Part shown: piece after piece, positions 13,951-23,406 of the stretch
Layout of the letters: every line of letters begins with the position of its first letter
Position numbering within the stretch: the stretch's first letter is position 1
Assembly: GCA_030146875.1 (NCBI GenBank)
Contig: JASLAX010000154.1
Location: 1-25,556 of the forward strand
DNA length: 25,556 nt
From: Longimicrobiaceae bacterium
Lineage (GTDB): Bacteria > Gemmatimonadota > Gemmatimonadetes > Longimicrobiales > Longimicrobiaceae
Reading direction: 5' to 3'
Program-made: the position numbers and the translations under genes
The notes under the pieces: model-generated
Databases searched by the model: none
Told to the model about the DNA's origin: nothing
What the model saw: only the letters and a program-made list of their open reading frames with translations

Positions 13951-14709
13951 TTAGTAAACCTCACTGATGTAAGATGCGATCCCGCCACACGCCCCAAGCA
14001 CGGCCGATTTGATACGGTTATCGAAAAAATCGCGCTCAGCCGAATCCAGATAGACCACCGCCACCACGATCTGCTTCTTCCCAAAGATGGGAACGGCCAT
14101 CCAAGACCGGCGATCCGGGCTTAACTTGCGCGCGTCTTCCTCCGTGTACGACCAATCTCGGATCAACTCAGCTAAGAACGTCTCGTGATCGTCATTCTGA
14201 CGCGAAGCCGTAAACGCGGCTTTCTCCCGCACGGCTTTCCCTATAATGCCAGACCGCACGGAGAACCGCCGGCCGGGAGGACTTCCGGAACCACCTATGT
14301 AGGGAAGTATCTGCTCAAGTTCCTCTGCAGGTTTCCCCTTGCGTGAAGCACGATCAACACGATGTACCGTTGCCCGCAGCTTGCCGTTCCCTGACCCGTC
14401 TTCCGGAAGATAGGTGGTGATTGTTGCATACATAACGTGCAGTGCACCCCAGAGACCCTCATAGTCCTGACGGCGTTGTTCCTGTTCGTCTTGGCTGTGC
14501 GCGTGCAGAACTTTTAGAACGCTGGCTACCGTCAGCCAAATCGCCGCGGCGAGAAGTAGCCATCCTAGCGTCTTCTTGCCCGGATCTTGGAGGTTCACAA
14601 TCGCCGCGACGGTCCCTGCGATTATCGGAGGAACTACGGACGTGCCCTCTACGAACGCTTTCTTCTCAAAAAACCGTTCACGTTTTGCCCCCGGGATGCT
14701 CGATGTCAT
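13951..14709 (-). CDS. Two-TM protein with C-terminal GAF-like sensor domain
   Basis: 252 residues. A short charged N-terminus precedes two predicted TM helices (about 24-40 and 48-68) joined by a short loop. A charged helical linker (HSQDEQEQRRQDYEG, about 71-85) leads to a cytoplasmic domain of about 160 residues with GAF features: the segment RSGIIGKAVREKAAF, the strand SWMAVPIF followed by IVVAVVYLDSAERDFF, and a closing helix. GAF domains bind small ligands such as cyclic nucleotides or sense redox state. There is no kinase, cyclase or other output domain, so any output must go through the TM part or the adjacent 74-residue protein. Codon usage and GC content are clearly lower than in neighbours, indicating horizontal acquisition. 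No ribosome binding site stands out at the ATG (14709). Confidence 0.8.
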   Translation of the reverse strand: MTSSIPGAKRERFFEKKAFVEGTSVVPPIIAGTVAAIVNLQDPGKKTLGWLLLAAAIWLTVASVLKVLHAHSQDEQEQRRQDYEGLWGALHVMYATITTYLPEDGSGNGKLRATVHRVDRASRKGKPAEELEQILPYIGGSGSPPGRRFSVRSGIIGKAVREKAAFTASRQNDDHETFLAELIRDWSYTEEDARKLSPDRRSWMAVPIFGKKQIVVAVVYLDSAERDFFDNRIKSAVLGACGGIASYISEVY

Positions 14710-14827
14710 TGGCTTTAGGACCGTACAAAGGACTAAACCATCATCATAATCGGGACAACCGATTCAACTATACGTTCAAAGCGACCGGGCCGCTACAGAC
14801 ACACAGCGCATCTGTTCCTGCCGCGCG

Positions 14828-15565
<738 letters not shown>

Positions 15566-15603
15566 GGGCGGCTCGTTGGGATTCGGGTTCTCGGAAGTCG
15601 GGC

Positions 15604-15618
15604 GGGACGCGGCGTCCC
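15604..15618 (-). promoter_or_regulatory. Putative enhancer (activator-binding) site, copy 3
   Basis: The minus strand reads GGGACGC-CGCG-TCCC, matching GGGACGC-N4-TCCC at 9362-9376 and 22727-22741 in the same orientation. It lies 39 bases upstream of the second ATPase start. No -24/-12 promoter was found at the usual distance, and this copy is also a perfect palindromic hairpin (6-bp arms, 3-base loop), so its role is less sure. Confidence 0.35.
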
Positions 15619-15639
15619 GAGGGTACGTCGGTAGAACGG

Positions 15640-15669
15640 TGGACGTCGATACGTTGGACGTCGGTACGT
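15640..15669. repeat. Tandem 15-bp repeat, two copies
   Basis: TGGACGTCGATACGT (15640-15654) is followed directly by TGGACGTCGGTACGT (15655-15669), one mismatch. A related GGTACGTCGGTA lies just before (15622-15633). It sits in the gap between the second permease and second ATPase genes. Confidence 0.7.
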
Positions 15670-15679
15670 CAGGCGTGGG

Positions 15680-18100
15680 TCAGTCGCCCCGCAGGGCGGC
15701 CATCGGGTCCACCCGCGCCGCCCTCCTCGCCGGCAGCCAGGCGGCGAGCAGGGCGGAGCCCAGCAGCACGGCGGGCGCCAGCACGAAGGCCGTCGCGTCC
15801 GCCGCGGTGACGCCGTAGAGGAAGCCCGCGAGGAGCCGCGTCACCGCGACGGCCGCGACCAGGCCGATCGCCATCCCGATGACCGCGGGGCGGGCGCCGT
15901 CCGTCACCATGGAGCGGACTACGTCGCCCGCGCGGGCGCCCAGCGCCATGCGGATGCCGATCTCGCGCACCCGCTGGGAGACGGAGTACGACATCACCCC
16001 GTAGATCCCCAGCGCGGCCAGCCCCAGCGCGATGGCGGCGAAGACGCCGAACGTCGTCCCCCACAGGCGGGACGGCCAGGTGGTGTAGCGCCGCACCTCG
16101 TCCATCGTGCGCACGTCGAAGGCGGGGAGCGTGGCGTCCAGCCCCCGCAGCGTCCGCCGCGCCGGCTGGGCGAGCGCCGCCGGCGAGCCCTCCGTCCGCA
16201 GCATGTACGCCGCGCTCCGCCACCCCAGGCGCGCCCAGGGCAGGTGGAGCTGCAGGCGCGAGACGCGCGTCTCCTCGCCGAACTCCTCGTACTGCAGGTC
16301 GCCCGCGACGCCCACCACCGTCACCCACGCCGGGCCGCCGTCCAGGTCCACCCGCACCCGCTTCCCCAGCGCGCTCCCGCCCGGCCAGAGCGTCGCCGCC
16401 AGCGTCCGGCCGATCACGGCAACGCGGGCGGCCGTGTCCGCCGCCTCCGCCGCGGAGAAGTCGCGGCCCTCCTGCATCGGGACCCCGAGCGTACGGAACA
16501 GGCCGGGGGTGGACGCCGTCACGTTCGCCACGATCTCCTCACCCCTGGGCCGCGCGTCGCCCTCCGCGGCGATGGGGTACGGCTCGCCGCCGTCGTCGGT
16601 CGGGATGGTGGTCGTGGCCACCGCCTCGGCCACGCCAGGGAGGTCCGTCAGGCGCCGCACCGCCTCGGCGTGGAACGCCGCGCGGGCGGGGATGGAGTCG
16701 TAGCGCGGACCGGAGAGCTGCGTCCGCATCGTCAGCAGGCGGTCGGTCTCGAAGCCCGCATCCGCCGCCGTGATCGCCAGGAACGAGCGCACCATCAGCG
16801 CGGCGCCGGCCAGGAGGACCACGGCGAGCGCCATCTCCGCCCCCACCAGCGTGGAACGCAGCCGCGAGCCCCGCACCCCGCCCTCCACCCCGCGTCCGCC
16901 GGCGGAGAGCGCGCCGCGCAGGTCGCCGGAGCGCGCCCGCAGCGCCGGGAGCAGGCCGAACAGGATCCCCGTCGCCACGGAGAGGCCCAGCGTGAAGAGC
17001 AGCACGCGCCCGTCGATCTTGAAGCGGATCCAGTAGGGCAGCTCCTCGGGGATCCACGCCACCGTCCACCGCAGCCACGCCGAGGCCAGCGCGATGCCCA
17101 CCACCCCGCCAGCGAGGGCTACGAGCACCGCCTCTACCAGGAGCTGCCGCACGATGCGCCAGGCACCGGCGCCCAGCGCCGCGCGGATCGCCACCTCCCG
17201 CTGCCGTCCGGCGGCGCGCGCCAGGAGCAGGTTCGCCACGTTGGCGCAGGCGATCAGCAGCACGAAGCCCACGGCGCCCAGCATCAGCCAGAGCATGGTG
17301 CGCAGCTCGCCGTCCACCATGTCGTCGCGGAACGAGAGCACCTTGGCACCCCAGCCGCGGTTGGTCTCCGGGTGAGAGGCGGCCAGGCGCGCCGCCACCG
17401 CCCGCACCTGCGCGTCCGCCTGCTGGGGCGTGGCCCCGGCCCGCAGCCGGCCGATGCCCTGCAGCCCCCGCGCGTCCCGCGCCGTTCCCGGCCGCAGCTC
17501 GGTGGGCACCCAGAGCTCCGACGTCTCGGGGAAGCGGAAGCGCGGCGGCATCACGCCGATCACCGTGTGGGGCCGGCCGTTCACCAGGACGGTGCTCCCC
17601 ACCACGTCCGTCCGCCCCCCGAACCGCCGCGTCCACAGCCCGTTGCCCAGCACGACCACCCGGTCGTTCCCCTCCGCTCCCTCCGCCGGCCCGAAGACGC
17701 GCCCCAGCGCCGGGCGCGCGCCGATGATGCCGAACAGGTTGGGCGTCACCCGGAAGCCGGTCACCTGCTCCGCCTCCTGCCCGCCCGCCACCACGAACGA
17801 CCCCCGGGAGATGGCCGCCAGCTCGCCGATGGCCGGGGCGCCCTGCTTCCACTCCAGCAGGTCGGGGGCGCTGGCCGACGCCTCCCGCCACCCCAGCGCG
17901 TCGTTGCTGGCGTAGACGGAGACCACCGCGTCCGGGTCGGGGAAGGGGAAAGGCCGCAGCACCAGCGCGTTGACCATGCTGAACACCGCGGTGTTCACGC
18001 CGATCCCCAGCGCCAGGCACGCCACCGCCACGGCGGTGAAGCCGGGGGAGCGCGCCAGCGTGCGGAAGGAGTAGCGAAGGTCCTGCAGCAGGGCGTCCAC
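15680..18100 (-). CDS. MacB/FtsX-type ABC permease (ADOP-like), second in operon
   Basis: An 806-residue membrane protein opening with MDALLQDLRYSFRTLARSPG, followed by TM1 (VAVACLALGIGVNTAVFSMVNAL), the MacB periplasmic domain, and an FtsX block containing ANVANLLLARAAGRQREVAIR. A second periplasmic/FtsX half ends VDPMAALRGD. It is a diverged paralogue of the preceding permease (18105-20540) and of the lone permease (6822-9212). The start is a GTG (18098-18100), four bases after the stop of the upstream permease, so the pair is tightly coupled. Together with the ATPases and the membrane fusion protein it should form one or two tripartite-type efflux or extrusion pumps; the substrate is unknown. 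Confidence 0.94.
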   Translation of the reverse strand: MDALLQDLRYSFRTLARSPGFTAVAVACLALGIGVNTAVFSMVNALVLRPFPFPDPDAVVSVYASNDALGWREASASAPDLLEWKQGAPAIGELAAISRGSFVVAGGQEAEQVTGFRVTPNLFGIIGARPALGRVFGPAEGAEGNDRVVVLGNGLWTRRFGGRTDVVGSTVLVNGRPHTVIGVMPPRFRFPETSELWVPTELRPGTARDARGLQGIGRLRAGATPQQADAQVRAVAARLAASHPETNRGWGAKVLSFRDDMVDGELRTMLWLMLGAVGFVLLIACANVANLLLARAAGRQREVAIRAALGAGAWRIVRQLLVEAVLVALAGGVVGIALASAWLRWTVAWIPEELPYWIRFKIDGRVLLFTLGLSVATGILFGLLPALRARSGDLRGALSAGGRGVEGGVRGSRLRSTLVGAEMALAVVLLAGAALMVRSFLAITAADAGFETDRLLTMRTQLSGPRYDSIPARAAFHAEAVRRLTDLPGVAEAVATTTIPTDDGGEPYPIAAEGDARPRGEEIVANVTASTPGLFRTLGVPMQEGRDFSAAEAADTAARVAVIGRTLAATLWPGGSALGKRVRVDLDGGPAWVTVVGVAGDLQYEEFGEETRVSRLQLHLPWARLGWRSAAYMLRTEGSPAALAQPARRTLRGLDATLPAFDVRTMDEVRRYTTWPSRLWGTTFGVFAAIALGLAALGIYGVMSYSVSQRVREIGIRMALGARAGDVVRSMVTDGARPAVIGMAIGLVAAVAVTRLLAGFLYGVTAADATAFVLAPAVLLGSALLAAWLPARRAARVDPMAALRGD

Positions 18101-18104
18101 GGGG

Positions 18105-20540
18105 CTACTCCGTGCGCAGGGCCTGGATGGGGTCCACCCGCGCCGCGCGCACGGCGGGGACCCAGCAGGCCAGCAGGGTGACGGCGGAGAGGAGGATCGC
18201 CACGCCCGCGAACGTCAGCGGGTCCAGCGGCGCCACGCCGGGAAGGAAGGAGGCCAGCGGCTGCATGGCCAGCGCGGCCAGGAGCGAGCCCACCGCCACC
18301 CCGGCGGCGGCCAGCCCCACCCCCTGCCGCAGCACCAGCCCCACCACGTCGCGGCGCACGGCCCCCAGCGCCACCCGGATCCCGATCTCGTGGGTGCGGC
18401 GGGCCACCAGGTACGCCACCACGCCGTACAGGCCCACCGCCGCCAGCACCAGCCCCACCGCCCCGAAGGCGGAGAGGAAGGTGGCGATGAGCCGCTGCGG
18501 GGTCTGCACGGCGATCATCGTCCGCAGCTCCGTGGCGCCCATCAGCGGCAGGTCGGGGTCCAGCGCGCGCAGCTCGCGGCGCACCGCGCCCAGCGCCGCG
18601 CCGGGGTCGCCCGAGGTGCGCACCAGCAGGTTGGCCCCGGCGGAGAAGCTCTGCGCGTGGGGGAAGTAGACGAACGGCGACGGCGCCTCGCCCAGGCGGC
18701 CGGCCTGCAGGTCGTCGACCACGCCCACGACCTCGGCCCACGGCCCGGCGGGCCCGCCGGTGGAGATGCGGCGGCCCAGCGGGTCCTGCCCCGGCCAGAG
18801 CCGGCGCGCGGCCTCGCGGCTCACCACCGCCACGGCGGGGGTGCCGGCGCGGTCCGCCTCGGCGAAGGTCCGCCCGCGCAGCACCGGGACGCGCAGGGTG
18901 CCGAAGAAGCCCGGCGTGACCGCCGAGAAGCCGACCTCGGTCCCCTCCTCGCGCGCGGCGCGGCCGTCGGGGCGCACCCGCATGGTCTCCTCCATCCCGC
19001 TCAGGGGGAGCAGGGTGGTCATCGCCACGTCCGTCACCCCGGGCGTCGCCCGCAGCGAGGCCTCCAGCCGGCGGTACAGCTCGGCGGCGCGGGCGTCCGT
19101 GTACCCGTGCAGCCCGGGGTCGAGCTGCGCGCCCACCACGCCGTCGGGGTCGAAGCCGGGGTCCGCCGTCCAGGAGTGCCGCACGGTGCGCAGGAAGAGC
19201 CCGGCGCCCACCAAGAGCAGGACCGAGGCGGCGATCTGGCCCACCACGAAGGCGTCGCGCAGCCGCGACCCCCGCCTGCCGGGGCCCGACGTCTCCCGCA
19301 GCGCGCCCACCAGGTCGGGGCGCGTGGCCTGCAGCGCGGGCGCCAGGCCGAAGAGCATGCCCGTGGCCAGCGAGAGGAGGAGCGCGAAGGCGACCACCCG
19401 CGCGTCGGGGCGCACGTCCAGCGCCAGCCGCACCGAGTGCGGCATCGGCGGGACCAGCGCGGGAAGGGCGCCCGCCAGCCAGGTGGTGAGCACGACGCCC
19501 GCGGCGCCGCCCAGCAGCCAGAGCACGGCGCTCTCCGTCAGGAGCTGCCGCACCAGGCGTCCGCGCCCGGCGCCCATCGCCAGGCGGATGGCCACCTCCC
19601 GGCGCCGCGCCGTGGCGCGGGCCAGCAGCATCCCCGCCACGTTCACGCTGGCGATCAGCAGCACCAGCAGCGCGGTCGCGAGCAGCAGACCGCCGACCAC
19701 CGCCAAGCCCTGGCGCATCCCGCGCGGCAGGCCGTGCAGGCGCTCGGTCGCCACCCCCAGCAGGAGCTGCGGACGCGGGTTGGCCCGGCCGATGGCGCGC
19801 GCGCGCGCGTCCAGCGCCGCGGCGGCCGTCTGCATCGACACCCCGGGGTCCAGGCGGCCGAACACGCGCAGCCAGCGGTGGCCGCGGTTCTCCAGCCTGC
19901 CCCGGGCGGCGCCGGGCACGAGCTGCGCGTACGCCGTCACGGGAACGAACAGCTCCAGCCCGGCGATGGACAGGGTGCCGTGGAAGCCCCGCGGGGCCAC
20001 GCCCACCACCGGCACCGCCTGTCCGTTCAGCCGGATCGTCCGCCCCACCACGCCCGCGTCCCCGCCGAAGCGGCGCTGCCACAGGTCCCAGGAGAGCACG
20101 GCCACCGGCCCCGCCCCGATCCGGCCCTCCTCCCCCGTGAAGAAGCGGCCGGCCGCGGGGGCCACGCCCAGCACCTCGAAGTAGTTCTCCGTCACCAGCG
20201 CGCCGGTCATGGGCTCCGGGTCGGCACCGGCGTTGAGCGTGAACTGCTGCATGGAGTACGCGGCCAGCGACGCGTGCGGCGCCGACGCCGCGCGCAGGTC
20301 GGAGACCTCGGCGAACGACAGCGACGACACGGTGCCGCCCTTGTCCCGGGCGCGCAGCTCCACCAGGCGCGCCGGCTCCCGCACCGGAAGGGGGCGCAGG
20401 AGCAGCGCGTTCAGCACGCTAAAGATGGTGGAGGTGCCGCCGATCCCCAGCGCCAGCGTGACCACGGCGGCCAGGGTGAAGCCCGGCGCCCGCCGCAGCG
20501 CGCGCAGGGCGTAGCGCAGGTCCTGCAGCAGGCCGTCCAT
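18105..20540 (-). CDS. MacB/FtsX-type ABC permease (ADOP-like), first in operon
   Basis: An 811-residue membrane protein opening with MDGLLQDLRYALRALRRAPG and TM1 (TLAAVVTLALGIGGTSTIFSVLNALL). It has a large MacB periplasmic domain, an FtsX block with ASVNVAGMLLARATARRREVAIR, and a second half ending YGVVAYLVARRTHEIGIRVALGA ... VDPIQALRTE. Its ATG overlaps the ATPase stop as TGATG (20538-20542), so ATPase and permease are translationally coupled and probably form a complex. The periplasmic domains differ most from the neighbouring permease, suggesting a heteromeric pump or different partners rather than a recent duplicate. Confidence 0.94.
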   Translation of the reverse strand: MDGLLQDLRYALRALRRAPGFTLAAVVTLALGIGGTSTIFSVLNALLLRPLPVREPARLVELRARDKGGTVSSLSFAEVSDLRAASAPHASLAAYSMQQFTLNAGADPEPMTGALVTENYFEVLGVAPAAGRFFTGEEGRIGAGPVAVLSWDLWQRRFGGDAGVVGRTIRLNGQAVPVVGVAPRGFHGTLSIAGLELFVPVTAYAQLVPGAARGRLENRGHRWLRVFGRLDPGVSMQTAAAALDARARAIGRANPRPQLLLGVATERLHGLPRGMRQGLAVVGGLLLATALLVLLIASVNVAGMLLARATARRREVAIRLAMGAGRGRLVRQLLTESAVLWLLGGAAGVVLTTWLAGALPALVPPMPHSVRLALDVRPDARVVAFALLLSLATGMLFGLAPALQATRPDLVGALRETSGPGRRGSRLRDAFVVGQIAASVLLLVGAGLFLRTVRHSWTADPGFDPDGVVGAQLDPGLHGYTDARAAELYRRLEASLRATPGVTDVAMTTLLPLSGMEETMRVRPDGRAAREEGTEVGFSAVTPGFFGTLRVPVLRGRTFAEADRAGTPAVAVVSREAARRLWPGQDPLGRRISTGGPAGPWAEVVGVVDDLQAGRLGEAPSPFVYFPHAQSFSAGANLLVRTSGDPGAALGAVRRELRALDPDLPLMGATELRTMIAVQTPQRLIATFLSAFGAVGLVLAAVGLYGVVAYLVARRTHEIGIRVALGAVRRDVVGLVLRQGVGLAAAGVAVGSLLAALAMQPLASFLPGVAPLDPLTFAGVAILLSAVTLLACWVPAVRAARVDPIQALRTE

Positions 20541-21277
20541 CACGCCACCTCGAAGCCGTGGCGCTCCAGCTCCGCGGCCACCTGGCTGCGCTCGTCGCGC
20601 ACCACCTGGCCGTCGAACAGGTGCAGCGTGCGCTCCGCGTGGCGGGCGTACCGCGGGTCGTGCGTCACCATCACCACGGTGGCGCCGTCGCGGTGCAGCT
20701 CCTGGAGCAGATCCATCACGGACTCGCCATTGGTGGAGTCCAGGTTCCCCGTGGGCTCGTCGGCCAGCAGCACGGCGGGCTTTCCGGCGATGGCGCGGGC
20801 CACGGCCACGCGCTGCTGCTGGCCGCCGGAGAGCTGCGCCGGGTAGTGCGAGGTGCGGTGGCTCATCCCCACCCGCTCCAGCGCCTCCTGCACCCGCTGC
20901 TTGCGCTCCGCCGCCGGCATGCCGCGATAGGTGAGCGGCAGCTCCACGTTCTCGGCCACGTTCAGGTCGCCGATCAGGTTGAACGCCTGGAAGATGAAGC
21001 CGATCTCGCGGTTGCGGATGCGGGCCCGCTCGGCCGCGGAGAGGCCCGCCACGGCGTGCCCGTTCAGCTCGTAGGTGCCGTCGGTGGGCGAGTCCAGCAG
21101 CCCCAGGATGGAGAGCAGGGTCGTCTTCCCGCACCCCGAGGGGCCGGCGATGGAGACGTACTCCCCCGCCCCGATGGTCAAGTGCACGCCCGCCAGGGCG
21201 TGCGTCTCCACCTCTTCCGTGTAGAAGACCTTGCTCACCCCCTCCAGCTGGATCAGCGGTCGCGGCGCGTCGTTCAT
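20540..21277 (-). CDS. ABC transporter ATPase, LolD/MacB type
   Basis: A 245-residue nucleotide-binding subunit with all expected motifs: Walker A GPSGCGKT (45-52), Q-loop Q97, signature LSGGQ (149-153), Walker B ending DE (173-174), a canonical NLDS D-loop and switch H206. It drives conformational change in the permease whose start codon overlaps its stop. It is the second gene of the operon, 33 bases after the membrane fusion protein. Unlike the ATPase at the operon end, this copy is fully canonical, so the two may have different roles or partners. Confidence 0.96.
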   Translation of the reverse strand: MNDAPRPLIQLEGVSKVFYTEEVETHALAGVHLTIGAGEYVSIAGPSGCGKTTLLSILGLLDSPTDGTYELNGHAVAGLSAAERARIRNREIGFIFQAFNLIGDLNVAENVELPLTYRGMPAAERKQRVQEALERVGMSHRTSHYPAQLSGGQQQRVAVARAIAGKPAVLLADEPTGNLDSTNGESVMDLLQELHRDGATVVMVTHDPRYARHAERTLHLFDGQVVRDERSQVAAELERHGFEVA

Positions 21278-21310
21278 GGGTCGGTTCTCGGGTGTGGGAT
21301 GGGGAGGAGG

Positions 21311-22555
21311 TCAGCGGAGCCGGACGCGGGAGGCCGTCTCCCACGCCGACATGTCGGAGAGGATCACCACGTCGCCGGGGCGCAGGCCGCCCAGCACCTC
21401 CACCGTGCTGGCGGAGCCGCGGCCCAGGCGCACGGTGGCGCGGGTCGCCTCCTTGCCGTCGGGCGAGAGGCGGAAGAGCTGCGCGACGCTCTCGGCCTGG
21501 CCGCTCGCCGGGCGGCCCACGTACACGGCGTCGGCGATGCGCTCGATGTCGATGGTGCCGTCCACGCTCAGGTCGGGGCGCGCGCCCGCGGGGAGAGCAC
21601 CCTCCAGCGCCACGTCCACCGTCACCGTGCCGTTCTGCACGGCCGGGTCGATGCGCACCACCCGGCCGCGGACCACGCCGTTGCGGGTGTCGATGGTCGA
21701 GAGCTGGCCCACCGCCACGTCCTTGGCCTGCGTCTCGGGAATGCGCAGGGCGGCCTTCAGGCGGCCGGGCTGCACCACCTTGGCGAGCGTCTGGCCGCTG
21801 ACCACCCACTGGCCGGTCTCCACCGGCAGCTCCTGCAGCACGCCGTCGCTGGCGGCGCGCACCTTCATGGCGTCGATCTGGCGCTGCTGGAAGGCGGCCA
21901 GGGTGCGCAGCATCGCCACCTCCTGCTCCTGCGCGGCGAGCTGCCCGCGCAGGGCGCCGGAGATGAAGCGCAGGCGCTGCTGCTCCACGCGCAGGCGGGT
22001 GCCCAGCTCCGAGGCCCGGTCGCGCGCCCTCTCCACCTCCATGGGCGCGGCCAGCTCGCGCGACGCCAGCGCCTCGTTGCTGCGAGCCTGGCGCGCGGCC
22101 TCGCGCTGGTCGGCGCTCACCGTGGCGACCGTGGCCTCCTGCGTGAGCCGCTGGTTCTCCAGGTTCACCCGCAGCGCCGCCAGGGCGGCCTGCGCGGCGG
22201 TGAGCTGCCGCTGCGCCTCCAGCGCCTGCCGCTCCACGTCGGGGTTGCTCAGCTCCACCAGCACCGTCCCCGCGGTCACCCGCGTCCCCGGCTCCACCAG
22301 CTTGCGGTCCACTCGGCCGGGGGTGACCGACGAGACCCAGCGGATCTCCTGCGCCACCAGCGTTCCGGGGCCCTTCACCTGGCGCACCATCTCGCCGCGG
22401 CGAACGGTGTCGGTCCAGATGGTCGAGCGCTCCACCGTGGGGGCGGCCGGCTCCATCCGGCCCAGCGCCAGCGTGCCCAGGCCGACCGCCGTCAGGGCGG
22501 CTCCGCCCAGGACCCAGCGGCGGCGCTTGGGGGCGGGCTTGCGGGGGACGTCCAC
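21311..22555 (-). CDS. Periplasmic membrane fusion protein (HlyD/MacA-like)
   Basis: A 414-residue adaptor with one N-terminal TM helix (about 14-32) after a basic cytoplasmic start. The first half-lipoyl segment follows (GRVDRKLVEPGTRVTAGTVLVEL), then a long Ala/Gln/Glu-rich coiled-coil hairpin (about 105-235), the second lipoyl half (RAASDGVLQELPVETGQWV), a beta-barrel domain and a C-terminal domain ending LRPGDVVILSDMSAW. It should link the inner-membrane MacB-like permeases to an outer-membrane channel. No TolC-type channel gene is in the window. The start is a GTG (22553-22555) with a good GAGGAGAG upstream. It is first in the operon, with the sigma54-type promoter 65-85 bases upstream. 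Confidence 0.94.
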   Translation of the reverse strand: MDVPRKPAPKRRRWVLGGAALTAVGLGTLALGRMEPAAPTVERSTIWTDTVRRGEMVRQVKGPGTLVAQEIRWVSSVTPGRVDRKLVEPGTRVTAGTVLVELSNPDVERQALEAQRQLTAAQAALAALRVNLENQRLTQEATVATVSADQREAARQARSNEALASRELAAPMEVERARDRASELGTRLRVEQQRLRFISGALRGQLAAQEQEVAMLRTLAAFQQRQIDAMKVRAASDGVLQELPVETGQWVVSGQTLAKVVQPGRLKAALRIPETQAKDVAVGQLSTIDTRNGVVRGRVVRIDPAVQNGTVTVDVALEGALPAGARPDLSVDGTIDIERIADAVYVGRPASGQAESVAQLFRLSPDGKEATRATVRLGRGSASTVEVLGGLRPGDVVILSDMSAWETASRVRLR

Positions 22556-22620
22556 GGTGCTCTCCTCGTCTATCGGGTCACCCGGCGGGGCCGGGAGGTG
22601 CGCGTTCGCTCCGGGGCCAG

Positions 22621-22640
22621 CAGGGGCGAGACGCGTGCCC
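22621..22640 (-). promoter_or_regulatory. Sigma54-type (-24/-12) promoter of the efflux operon
   Basis: The minus strand reads GGGCACGCGTCTCGCCCCTG, identical over 20 bases to 9257-9276. GGCACG (22634-22639) and TCGC (22626-22629) give the GG-N10-GC spacing. The expected start of transcription is near 22614, about 60 bases before the GTG. Confidence 0.65.
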
Positions 22641-22726
22641 GGCGGCGGGACGCGCGCAACTCCTTGTACGGTGCGAGGTTGACGGCTCCGGACGTCGTAG
22701 GGGAGCGAGGGAGGATGCGCGGAGGT

Positions 22727-22741
22727 GGGATTCCGCGTCCC
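22727..22741 (-). promoter_or_regulatory. Putative enhancer (activator-binding) site, copy 2
   Basis: The minus strand reads GGGACGC-GGAA-TCCC and lies 88 bases upstream of the -24 GG. It overlaps a larger 9-bp dyad, CGCGTCCCG-GAAA-CGGGACGCG (22734-22755), which offers a second half-site for cooperative binding. Confidence 0.55.
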
Positions 22742-22818
22742 GGAAACGGGACGCGCGCACGGACACCGTCCCGGGTCGCGAACGGCAGGCGCCGGGCGGC
22801 TCCGCGGCGCCTGCGGGG

Positions 22819-22847
22819 TTGCACGCGGGGCCGATTTCGCGTACCAT
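22819..22847 (+). promoter_or_regulatory. Weak candidate promoter for the 114-residue protein gene
   Basis: TTGCAC (22819-22824), a 17-base spacer and TACCAT (22842-22847). The boxes match only 3/6 and 4/6, but spacing and position (75 bases before the ATG) are right. Confidence 0.3.
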
Positions 22848-22921
22848 GGGGCTTGCAGCGCCGGGCGCGCGGTTCCGTGCCGCGGCCCACGAGGTCAGAA
22901 CCAGGCCAGGAGAACGCGGGA

Positions 22922-23266
22922 ATGTCAGATTCCAAGGCGAGCGCGAGATACGACACGCTGGTGGAGCGGGTGCACGACTGGGTGGAGTCCGCGGTCGCCC
23001 TGGACGAGGGGCACTTCCCCTCCGAGCTGGTGAGCGACCTGAAGGATCTGATCGACGAGCTGAAGGAGTTCCTGGAGGAGGAGAAGGAGTTCGGCCGCGA
23101 CGACCTGGAGGAGCTGTTCGTCACCCCCGAGATGGCCGAGGTGATCGAGCGCTTCCCCAAGGTGCGCCGGCTGATGGAGCAGGCCTGGGGCACCGAGCTG
23201 GTGGGGCTGATCCGCGAGGAGGCCGCCGGCTTCGGCGGCACCGACGAGGACGAGGACGACGAGTAG
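22922..23266 (+). CDS. Small acidic helical protein of unknown function
   Basis: 114 residues, cytoplasmic, almost entirely helical and acidic. It has an N-terminal helix (ARYDTLVERVHDWVESAVAL), a Glu/Lys-rich coiled-coil-like helix (LKDLIDELKEFLEEEKEFG), a helix around MAEVIERFPKVRRLMEQAW, and a tail ending DEDEDDE. No family motif is recognised. AGGAG (22908-22912) precedes the ATG at 22922. It is divergent from the efflux operon, shares its 366-base intergenic region, and is followed by a strong terminator, so it is probably monocistronic. Confidence 0.8.
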   Translation: MSDSKASARYDTLVERVHDWVESAVALDEGHFPSELVSDLKDLIDELKEFLEEEKEFGRDDLEELFVTPEMAEVIERFPKVRRLMEQAWGTELVGLIREEAAGFGGTDEDEDDE

Positions 23267-23294
23267 CGCCGTCCGCCGCCGACGGTAGTTCCCC

Positions 23295-23328
23295 GCGCGG
23301 GGCCCGCGAAGGATCGCGGGCCCCGCGC
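23295..23328 (+). terminator. Terminator after the acidic helical protein
   Basis: A perfect 14-bp stem, GCGCGGGGCCCGCG (23295-23308) with 23315-23328 and a 6-base loop, followed by TGCGTTTCTC. Confidence 0.75.
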
Positions 23329-23406
23329 TGCGTTTCTCCCCGGCTCGCCTCTTGCCCACCCCGCCCGCGGACGCACTCTCCACCCGCAACCGTCCGGAGC
23401 CGACCC

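Noticed and set aside
16244..18181. Very long open frames on the plus strand opposite the permease genes (also at 3019-4140, 18390-20846 and 20558-23266)
   Set aside because: Their translations are His-, Arg-, Gln- and Ala-rich low-complexity sequence, typical antisense shadows of high-GC genes with strong third-position bias. The minus-strand frames carry real motifs.
22663..22691. CTTGTA/TACAAG considered as a sigma70 -10 for the membrane fusion protein gene
   Set aside because: No acceptable -35 box at 16-18 bases; the sigma54-type site nearby is much better supported by its exact duplicate.
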